From an uncultured Acidimicrobiales bacterium (GTDB lineage Bacteria > Actinomycetota > Acidimicrobiia > Acidimicrobiales > Bin134): a stretch of 64,000 bases of DNA. Under the pieces are notes generated by a model. That model ran no database searches. It had not been told where the DNA came from and was given only the letters and a program-made list of their open reading frames with translations. Every line of letters starts with the position of its first letter. Position 1 is the first letter of the stretch. This document shows, piece after piece, positions 8,482 to 16,161 of the stretch. The translations under genes and the position numbers were made by a program. The stretch is taken from positions 3,453,954 to 3,517,953 of the forward strand of contig OX638350.1 in assembly GCA_951813325.1 (NCBI GenBank), read 5' to 3'.

Positions 8482-8892
8482 ATGGATGCTGTAGCCGTCA
8501 CAATCATCGGGGTCGTGGGTACCGCCCTGTTCGGCATGTTCTTCATGCAGTTCAAGAACCTGCGCGATGACTTGACAGCCGGCTTTGCTGCGGTGAACGC
8601 CAGGCTCGACCGACAAGACGCCAGGCTCGACCGACAAGACGCCAGGCTCGACCGACAAGACGCCAGGCTCGACAGCCTTGCCGCCGCTATCCATGCCCTG
8701 GACACCAAATTCACCGGCTTGTTCACCAAGTTGGAAAACAGGGTAGGCAGATTGGAGGCCAGGTTCGATCACTTGGAGGCCAGGTTCGATGCGATGGACA
8801 AGAAGTTCTCCGCTCAACTCACCGAGCACGGGGAGCGCTTGGCCCGAATTGAAGCCCATTTGAAGTTGGACCCCCCGGCCGAGGCCGCCTGA
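8482..8892 (+). CDS. Membrane-anchored coiled-coil protein with heptad repeats
   Basis: The product is 136 residues. An N-terminal hydrophobic helix (VTIIGVVGTALFGMFFMQF) is followed by a long predicted coiled coil. Its core is the exact heptad ARLDRQD three times plus a partial copy, then LEARFDH/LEARFDA heptads and a hydrophilic C-terminus. The layout resembles small bacterial DUF1640- or hemolysin-XhlA-like proteins, with a tail anchor and a trimeric or tetrameric coil, but no family is claimed. The function is unknown; the topology suggests the coil projects from the membrane. It sits alone between a divergent methyltransferase and lhr. Confidence 0.7.
   Translation: MDAVAVTIIGVVGTALFGMFFMQFKNLRDDLTAGFAAVNARLDRQDARLDRQDARLDRQDARLDSLAAAIHALDTKFTGLFTKLENRVGRLEARFDHLEARFDAMDKKFSAQLTEHGERLARIEAHLKLDPPAEAA
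8599..8673 (+). repeat. 21-bp tandem repeat encoding coiled-coil heptads
   Basis: Three perfect 21-bp copies (8599-8619, 8620-8640, 8641-8661) plus a 12-bp partial copy encode ARLDRQD. Identity at the nucleotide level indicates recent slippage-type expansion within a coiled coil, where each copy adds exactly two helical turns. Confidence 0.95.
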
Positions 8893-8992
8893 GACAGGGA
8901 CAAGAGCCGCTCGTTTCGGTGGATGCCCTTCAGCGGGGGAATTCGTTCCCCAACCCGTCGAGCTTGCCACCTCCGGCCGGTAGTCTTGGGCG

Positions 8993-11900
8993 GTGGCCTC
9001 CCCGACGCACGCTGAGCCCAGCGTGGGGGCCGACATCGGCTATGAGTTCCACCCCGCGGTGGCGGCCTGGTTCCAGCAGCGGTTCCCCGGCGGGCCGACG
9101 GAGGCGCAGGCCCAGGGGTGGCCGGCCATCGCCTCGGGGCACGACACGCTGATTGCCGCCCCCACCGGGTCGGGCAAGACCCTGGCCGGGTTCCTCATCG
9201 CCATAAGCGACCTCTACCAGCGCCATGCCAGCGGCCAAACAGTGGCCCAGGCCAGCCAGGTGGTGTACGTGTCGCCGCTGAAGGCGCTGGCCACCGACAT
9301 CGCCGAGAACCTCCAGCGCCCCCTGGCCGAGATCGCCGAAGTCGCCCGCCAGCAGGGCTTCGATCCCCCGCCGCTCACCGTGGCCGTGCGCACCGGCGAC
9401 ACCCCGGCCCACACCCGGGCGGCCATGATCAAAAAGCCGGCCAACTTCGTGGTCACCACCCCCGAGTCGCTCTATCTGCTGGTCACCGCGGCCAAGAGCC
9501 GGGAGGTGCTGCGCACCGTCGAGACCGTGATCGTCGATGAGATCCACGCCACCGCCCGCGACAAGCGGGGCAGCCACTTGGCCCTCACCCTCGAGCGCCT
9601 GGAGCACGTGGCCGACACCCGTCCCACCCGCGTCGGCCTGTCGGCCACCCAGCACCCCATCGGCACCATCGCCGACCTCCTCACCGGCGTCCCCTCCCCG
9701 GCCGACCCCGCCAACCCGGCCCCAACCGGGGCCATCAACGGAACCGAGTCCCCAACCACCCCCCGATGCACCATCGTGAACATCGGCCACCAGCGAAACC
9801 TCGACATCCGATTAGAGCTGATCGACGACGAGTTGGAAGCGGTGGCCTCCCACGCCCAGATGGACCAGATCCTCGACCGCATGGCCGCCCTCATCACCCA
9901 GCACCGCACCACTATCGTGTTCGTCAACACCCGCCGCCTCTCCGAGCGCATCGCCCACCAGCTGGCCGAGCGCCTGGGCGACGATGCGGTGGCCGCCCAC
10001 CACGGCTCTTTGTCCACCGAGCGCCGCATCCGCACCGAGCACCGCCTGAGAGCCGGCGACCTCAAGGCCCTGGTGGCCACCGCATCGCTGGAGCTGGGCA
10101 TCGACATCGGCCCCGTCGAGCTGGTGTGCCAGGTGGGCTCCCCCCGCAGCATCGCCACCTTCCTCCAGCGGGTGGGCCGCTCCAACCACAGCCGCCACGG
10201 CACCCCCAAGGGCCGCCTGTGGCCCCTCACCCGAGACGAGCTCATCGAGTCGCTCGCCCTCATCGGCGCCGTGCACCAGGGCCGGCTCGACGCTATAGAG
10301 CCCCCGCAGGCCCCGCTCGACATCTTGGTCCAGCAGCTCATCGCCGAGGCCGCCGCCGACGACACCCACACGGTAAGCGGCCTCTACCGGATGTTCACCA
10401 AGGCCGCCCCCTACGCCGGCCTCACCGAAGCTCAGTTCGACGAGGCCGTCCAGCAGGCCGCCGCCGGAGTGGTCACCGGCCGGGGCCCGAGGGGCGCCTA
10501 CCTTCACTACGACTCGGTCAACCAAGAGGTGCGGGGCAAACGGGGCGCCCGGCTGGCCGCCCTCACCTCTGGGGGCGCCATCGGCGAGAACGGCGACTAC
10601 CGGGTGGTGGCCGAGCCCGACGACACCTTCATCGGCACCGTGAACGAAGACTGGGCGGTGGAGTCGATGGCCGGCGACATCTTCTTGCTCGGTTCCCATT
10701 CCTGGCGCATCAAGCAGGTGGCCGCCGGCACCGTGCGGGTGATCGACGCCGGCGACGCCCCGCCCACCGTCCCCTTCTGGCTCGGCGAGGCCCCTGCCCG
10801 CACCGCCGAGCTGTCCCAGCAGGTTTCGAACCTGCGCGCTCTACTTAATGGGCTGCTGCCCGAAACCGACCCCCTTGACGACACCGCCCTGGCCCACGCC
10901 ACCGAGCAATTCGCCCAATCCAACGGCGTCGAAACCGAGATCGCCGAGCAAGCCGTCACCTACATAGCCGCGGCCAAAGCCTCCCTCGGCGTGGTCCCCA
11001 CCCACACAAGCATCGTGTTCGAGCGCTTCTTCGACGACACCGGCGGCCAGCAGCTCGTGGTCCACTCGCCCTACGGCGGGCGCATCAACCGGGCCTTCGG
11101 CCTCGCCCTGCGCAAGCGCCTCTGCCGCCGCTTCGACTTCGAGCTCCAGGCCGCGGCCAACGACAACGCCGTCGTCTTGTCGCTCGGCCCCCACCACAGC
11201 TTCCCCCTCCGCGACGTCCCCCAGTTCCTGCACCCCGACTCGGTGGAAGAGGTGCTGACCCAGGCCGTGCTCGACTCGCCCATGTTCACCGCCCGCTGGC
11301 GCTGGAACCTCAACCGGGCGCTGGTGGTGCTCCGCAGCCGGGGGGGAAAGCGCAACCCGCCCCCCATCCAGCGCATGGAGGCCGACGACATCATGGCCGC
11401 CGTGTTCCCCGGCGCCGCCGCCTGCCAGGAGAACATCGCCGGCCCCACCGCCATCCCCGACCACCTGCTGGTGCGCCAAACCCTCCACGACACCCTGCAC
11501 GAGGCCCTCGACATGCACGGCCTCAAACAACTCCTCGCCGACATCCGCTCGGGCCACGTCCGCACCCACTTCTGCGACACCACCGAGCCCTCCCCCCTCA
11601 GCCACGAGATCGTCAACGCCCGCCCCTACGCCTTTTTGGACGATGCCGAGATCGTCGACCGCCGCACCAGCGCCGTCACCGTGCCCCGAGGGCTGCGCCC
11701 CCGCCCCGACCGCCAGTCAACGACGTTCGACCAGTTCACCCTGGCCCAAATCACCCCCGACGCCATCGCCCAAGTAGTCGAAGAAGCCACCCCCGACCCC
11801 CGCACCCCCGACGAGCTCCACGACCTCCTCACCACCCTGGTCGCCACCCGCCCCACCCCCGACTGGCAAGAGCTCTACAACGAACTCGAGTCCCGAGGCC

Positions 11901-13300
11901 GAGTCCACACCATTCAAAACCCAGACAAATCCCCCCTCTGGACCACCGCCGAACTCGCCGACCAAGCCCTCGATCCCGATTTAGCCACCGAAACCATCCG
12001 CGGCCACCTAGAAATCTCCGGCCCAGTCACCCCCGAAGCCCTCGCCCGCCAAACCTCCCTCTCCTCAACAACCGCCCGCCAAGCTCTTGCCCAGTTGGAG
12101 CAAGAGGGCGCTGCCATGCGCTCCGACCACCTGGATGGTGCCGCGCCCGAAACCTGGTGCTCCCGCCGCCTGCTCCAACGAATGTCCTACCTGAGCCGGC
12201 GCCAGAAGCGATCGTCGGTCCCGCCCGCCAGCGCCCAAGATTTCATGCGCTTCCTCCTCGACTGGCACCACCTGACCCCAGAGACCACCGTGCGCGGCCG
12301 CCCCGGCCTAACCAAGATCCTCGAGCAGCTCCAAGGCCTCGACCTCCCCGCCGGCGCCTGGGAGAAGCAGGTCATCGCCAAGCGCCTCCCGGACTACGAC
12401 CCCGTGTGGCTCGACGAGCTCTGCTATCGCGGCGAGCTCGCCTGGCTCCGCCTCACGCCCCCCACCATCCCGGCCAAGGCCAACACAATGGCCCCTCGGA
12501 AGGCCACCCCCATCACCCTCGTCTTTCGAGAAGACCTCCAATGGCTCCTAGCGGCCGCCCGCACCGACAGCCCCGAGCCCCCCGAAGCCGGCCCCGTCCT
12601 AGAAATCGCCCACATCCTCGCCGCCCAGGGGGCCAGCTTCCTCCCCGATCTGGCCACCGCCACCCGCCGCCTGCCCGACGATATCGAACGAGCCCTGTGG
12701 AGCGGCGTCGCCCTCGGCCTGTTCACAGCAGACGGTTTCGCCGCCGTCCGCGCTCTTCTCAACCGCCCCAACCGCCGCCCCAACCGCCACCGCCCCGGCC
12801 AGAACCTCCGCTCCCCGGCCCTCCGCACCCGAGCCAGGCGCGCCAATCGCGCCTTTGACAACCAACGGCAAACCCACGCCGCCCCCGGCCGCTGGTCGCT
12901 CGTCGCCCAACCCGAGCAGTTCTCCTCCGAAGATCTCGCCGAAGCCGTCGCCCACCAGCTGCTCGCCTGCTGGGGCGTCGTGTTCCGCGACCTCGCCCAC
13001 CACCCCGCAAGCCCCACCGCCACCCCCTGGCGAGACATCCTCAAAGCCCTCCGCCGCTTCGAAGACCGCGGCCTCGTCCGCGGCGGCCGTTTCGTGTCCA
13101 ACATGAGCGGCGAGCAGTTCGCCCTCCCCGCCGCCGCCGACCAACTCCAAGCCACCCGCCGCCGCCCCCGCACCGCCCAAGAGACGACCATCGCCGCCTG
13201 CGACCCCCTCAACCTCACCGGCATCCTCTTCGAGGGCCCCCGCACCCCGGCCACCCCCAACAACACCCTCACCTATATAGACGGGGTGCCCAACCCCTGA
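8993..13300 (+). CDS. lhr: Large ATP-dependent helicase of the Lhr family
   Basis: This is a 1435-residue superfamily 2 helicase, the usual size of long Lhr proteins involved in DNA or RNA repair. Motifs in order: PTEAQAQGWPAI (Q/Ia region), Walker A APTGSGKT (residues 56-63), DEIH box in VIVDEIHATARDKRG, motif III SATQHP, the second RecA domain with VFVNTRRLSERIA and LVATASLELGIDIG, and motif VI QRVGRSNHSRHG. After residue about 420 come the winged-helix and beta-barrel Lhr-core regions, then a long C-terminal Lhr-CTD-like half. The start is GTG. The last third is codon-biased and Pro/Ala-rich. It stands alone and is not clearly in an operon. Confidence 0.93.
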   Translation: MASPTHAEPSVGADIGYEFHPAVAAWFQQRFPGGPTEAQAQGWPAIASGHDTLIAAPTGSGKTLAGFLIAISDLYQRHASGQTVAQASQVVYVSPLKALATDIAENLQRPLAEIAEVARQQGFDPPPLTVAVRTGDTPAHTRAAMIKKPANFVVTTPESLYLLVTAAKSREVLRTVETVIVDEIHATARDKRGSHLALTLERLEHVADTRPTRVGLSATQHPIGTIADLLTGVPSPADPANPAPTGAINGTESPTTPRCTIVNIGHQRNLDIRLELIDDELEAVASHAQMDQILDRMAALITQHRTTIVFVNTRRLSERIAHQLAERLGDDAVAAHHGSLSTERRIRTEHRLRAGDLKALVATASLELGIDIGPVELVCQVGSPRSIATFLQRVGRSNHSRHGTPKGRLWPLTRDELIESLALIGAVHQGRLDAIEPPQAPLDILVQQLIAEAAADDTHTVSGLYRMFTKAAPYAGLTEAQFDEAVQQAAAGVVTGRGPRGAYLHYDSVNQEVRGKRGARLAALTSGGAIGENGDYRVVAEPDDTFIGTVNEDWAVESMAGDIFLLGSHSWRIKQVAAGTVRVIDAGDAPPTVPFWLGEAPARTAELSQQVSNLRALLNGLLPETDPLDDTALAHATEQFAQSNGVETEIAEQAVTYIAAAKASLGVVPTHTSIVFERFFDDTGGQQLVVHSPYGGRINRAFGLALRKRLCRRFDFELQAAANDNAVVLSLGPHHSFPLRDVPQFLHPDSVEEVLTQAVLDSPMFTARWRWNLNRALVVLRSRGGKRNPPPIQRMEADDIMAAVFPGAAACQENIAGPTAIPDHLLVRQTLHDTLHEALDMHGLKQLLADIRSGHVRTHFCDTTEPSPLSHEIVNARPYAFLDDAEIVDRRTSAVTVPRGLRPRPDRQSTTFDQFTLAQITPDAIAQVVEEATPDPRTPDELHDLLTTLVATRPTPDWQELYNELESRGRVHTIQNPDKSPLWTTAELADQALDPDLATETIRGHLEISGPVTPEALARQTSLSSTTARQALAQLEQEGAAMRSDHLDGAAPETWCSRRLLQRMSYLSRRQKRSSVPPASAQDFMRFLLDWHHLTPETTVRGRPGLTKILEQLQGLDLPAGAWEKQVIAKRLPDYDPVWLDELCYRGELAWLRLTPPTIPAKANTMAPRKATPITLVFREDLQWLLAAARTDSPEPPEAGPVLEIAHILAAQGASFLPDLATATRRLPDDIERALWSGVALGLFTADGFAAVRALLNRPNRRPNRHRPGQNLRSPALRTRARRANRAFDNQRQTHAAPGRWSLVAQPEQFSSEDLAEAVAHQLLACWGVVFRDLAHHPASPTATPWRDILKALRRFEDRGLVRGGRFVSNMSGEQFALPAAADQLQATRRRPRTAQETTIAACDPLNLTGILFEGPRTPATPNNTLTYIDGVPNP

Positions 13301-13391
13301 GCGTGCCCCCCACTCCTCCGGCGGCGCCCGATAGAACCAATATCCACCCCGTGCTCAAATAATTCATTGCGCACGGGTATCCTCGCGACGC

Positions 13392-15929
13392 ATGCACAGC
13401 GCCCTCACACCACCCTCCGCCCACCAGCGCGCCGCCATCCTCGCCGCCGCCACCCTCGTCGTCACCCTGCTCGCCTTCGTACCCGCCGCCCACGCCCAAA
13501 ACCAGCCCCCCATTGCCGACGCCGGCCCCGACCAAGTTGTCCCGGTCGGCTCCACCCAGAGAACTCTCCAGGGCTTCCGAAGCTTCGACATCGACGACAA
13601 CTTGGCCGACCTCACCTTCCGATGGTCGGTGGTGACCCCGGCCTATTCCTGGCTCTACATCAGCCATGTCGGCTCCCCCCCGGGCAGCGAGGGCAGGTTT
13701 GTCGCTCCCTCACAAAGCGAGGTCGACCTCCACGGCAGCACCATCACCTTCCGCCTCACCGTCACCGACTCCCAAAGCGCCTCTGCCTCCGACACCGTCA
13801 CCTTCCGATTCGAGGGCCCGCCCACGGCGGCGATCGCCCTCACCGCCCTGCTCCCCGGCCCCGACGCCGACAACCTCGACCAAGACGACTGCGAAGACCA
13901 ACACGAAGGCTTCTCGGTCAACGCCGTGACCGTCCGTCCTGGCCAAAGCGGCAACGACGACAACGAGTGGAATATCAAAGAGGGCGCTTGCCTCACCCTC
14001 AGGGGTATCGGCACCCTCCCTGCCGGCAGCACCGGCCGAGTCCAGTATTCGTGGCAGAAGCTGTCGGCCGTGCCCAACCGGACCGATTACAACGTTCCCG
14101 CCGGCCGGCGCAGCCGCGACTCCTTCTCGCTGCTCATGCCCGACGATTTCGCAGAAGGCCGGAGTGCCATCCTCCACTACACCCTCACTGTCACCAGCCC
14201 CGCCAGCCTCCAGACAACGGTCGTGGTGAGGGTCAACGTGGTCGACCAGCCCTCGGCCCCCACCGTCGAGATCGACTTGGCCGATAGCCGCCAGCCCGTG
14301 CAAGACGCCAACGCCCTCAACCCCGACGCTCTCACCCAGCGGTTCGTGGTGGAGCCCGGCGCATCGGTCGATCTCGTGGCCACTGCCGACGATCAAGACG
14401 CCCGCCAGGAGAACAGCTTGCAGCACACCTGGTCGGGTGCCGGCGTTGAGCCCAACGACAACAACCGCGCCGGCACCACCACCCGGGCCACCTTCACCGT
14501 TCCCGACGACGCGGTGATAGGCCAGTCGTTCACCGCCACCGTGGTGGTTGAAGACTCCACCGACCGCACCGGCCAAGACCAAGTGGTGTTCACCGTGGCC
14601 CTCAACGTGCCCCCCGAGGCCATCGCCCCCCAGGACTTCCCGGCCGAAGACGGCCCTCGGGGCGGCACCGATGGCAAAGGCACCGTTTTTGTCACCGGCC
14701 GAGGCAGCGACAGAGACGGCGACCTTCTGGCCTACCGCTGGGTCCAGGTCGACGACGGCGGCACACCCCTGGACAGGCCCACCGTCGAGTTGGCCAACGC
14801 CGCCACCGCCACCGTCTCCTTCGCCGCCCCCCAGCTCTCCGCCGACGGCCAGCGAGAGATCCACCTCGCCCTCACCGTCGCCGACCAGTGGGGGGTGGGC
14901 GACACCGACACCGTGACCGTCACTGTCCTGGGCCGCAACGAGCGGCCCATCGCCGACGCCGGTCCCGACCAGATCGTCGAGCCCGGCGCCGAGGTCCGGC
15001 TCAACGGCACCGACAGCATCGACCCCGACCCCGGCACCCGGCTTGTGTGGTCATGGGCCTACACCGGCTTGACCACCACGCCTCCTATGAGTGAGCGGCC
15101 GCTCACCGATTTTCAAGAGAGGATTGCCCTGCGCGGCTTCGTGCCCGACGGCGACGACTATTCCGGTCTCGATCCGCTGGTCGGCGAGGACACCCCCATT
15201 CCCCTTTTCGATGCCCCCGAACTCGGCGGGCTTACCAGCGTGCAGCTCACTTTCACCCTCACCCTCACCGACCCGGACGGCGGTCGTGACACCGACACCG
15301 TCACCATCGCCGTCACCGGCCGGTTCTTCTCCGGGAACATCGACGGCCCCGACTTTTGCGCCAATCTGAGCCTGGGCGGCCCTCGCAGCTACGCCTTCGA
15401 CAGCGATGGCGACTCAGTGGCCGATGTGTGCTCAATTCCTTACACCCGCCGGGAGGCAGTGGCCCGCCAAAACGCCCTGGTCACGCTGGCCTCGCTCGAT
15501 CAACCCCGCTTTCAAACAGCAGTGCTGGCCGCCTGTGTGCAGCTCAACGACGATTATGGCGACGGTCCCGACGCTCTCGACAACGACGCCTGCGAAACCC
15601 GCCGGGTGTCGGAACCCCCGTCCCCTGTCGACCCCGCTGCGGCCGATCAGTTCTTCTCCGGAGTCATCGACGGCCCCGATTTCTGCACCAACCTGAGCTT
15701 GGGCGGTCCCCGCACCTACGCCTTCGACAGCGATGGCGATGGTGTGGCCGACGTGTGCTCGCTGCCCACCACCCGCCGGGAGGCCATAGCCCGCCAGAAT
15801 GCCCTTGAAGCCTTTGCCACCCCCCAGGCCGTGTTCGGCAATGCAGTGGCGCTGGCCTGTCGCGAGTTGGGCACTCTCACCTTCGAGGGCGACGCCCCCG
15901 GCGATCTGGCCCGCGACGCCTGCGCTTAG
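13392..15929 (+). CDS. Secreted PKD/Ig-like repeat protein with two four-Cys calcium-loop modules
   Basis: This is an 845-residue secreted protein. The signal peptide has a hydrophobic core (AAATLVVTLLAFVPAAHA) with an AHA-Q type cleavage site. The body has several PKD/K319L-like beta domains, shown by repeats of PPIADAGPDQVV / ERPIADAGPDQIVEPGA and by LTVTDSQSASASDTVTF-type strand ends. The C-terminus holds two copies (15324-15593 and 15651-15923) of a module FFSGxIDGPDFCxNLSLGGP, then YAFDSDGDGVADVCS, then TRREAVARQNALE, then a second pair of cysteines. The DSDGDGVAD segment is like a thrombospondin type 3 or EF-hand calcium loop. No cell-wall anchor is visible. The function is unknown, probably surface or extracellular. 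The neighbour at 16162 is a related protein. Confidence 0.8.
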   Translation: MHSALTPPSAHQRAAILAAATLVVTLLAFVPAAHAQNQPPIADAGPDQVVPVGSTQRTLQGFRSFDIDDNLADLTFRWSVVTPAYSWLYISHVGSPPGSEGRFVAPSQSEVDLHGSTITFRLTVTDSQSASASDTVTFRFEGPPTAAIALTALLPGPDADNLDQDDCEDQHEGFSVNAVTVRPGQSGNDDNEWNIKEGACLTLRGIGTLPAGSTGRVQYSWQKLSAVPNRTDYNVPAGRRSRDSFSLLMPDDFAEGRSAILHYTLTVTSPASLQTTVVVRVNVVDQPSAPTVEIDLADSRQPVQDANALNPDALTQRFVVEPGASVDLVATADDQDARQENSLQHTWSGAGVEPNDNNRAGTTTRATFTVPDDAVIGQSFTATVVVEDSTDRTGQDQVVFTVALNVPPEAIAPQDFPAEDGPRGGTDGKGTVFVTGRGSDRDGDLLAYRWVQVDDGGTPLDRPTVELANAATATVSFAAPQLSADGQREIHLALTVADQWGVGDTDTVTVTVLGRNERPIADAGPDQIVEPGAEVRLNGTDSIDPDPGTRLVWSWAYTGLTTTPPMSERPLTDFQERIALRGFVPDGDDYSGLDPLVGEDTPIPLFDAPELGGLTSVQLTFTLTLTDPDGGRDTDTVTIAVTGRFFSGNIDGPDFCANLSLGGPRSYAFDSDGDSVADVCSIPYTRREAVARQNALVTLASLDQPRFQTAVLAACVQLNDDYGDGPDALDNDACETRRVSEPPSPVDPAAADQFFSGVIDGPDFCTNLSLGGPRTYAFDSDGDGVADVCSLPTTRREAIARQNALEAFATPQAVFGNAVALACRELGTLTFEGDAPGDLARDACA

Positions 15930-16161
15930 TTGTCCAACCTGTCGTTTCCCCCGCTTGGCTGGGTGACCATGCGGGCAGCAGCCGTCGGAAGATTGTTTGG
16001 GAGTGTTTGAAACTTCCCCGCCAATCTGACAAACTGTTCGACGTGTTGAGCCGGGGTCAGGCTCAGCCCGTCGAGTGGAGTCAAAGTGGCTCCGTGCCCC
16101 ATCGGGTCTCGGCGACCCTATAGACTTTGAACCATTGGCCCGGTCTGATAGAAAGTTGCCC

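Noticed and set aside
9812..10699. Minus strand frame opposite lhr
   Set aside because: No domain or start signal; lhr motifs are intact on +.
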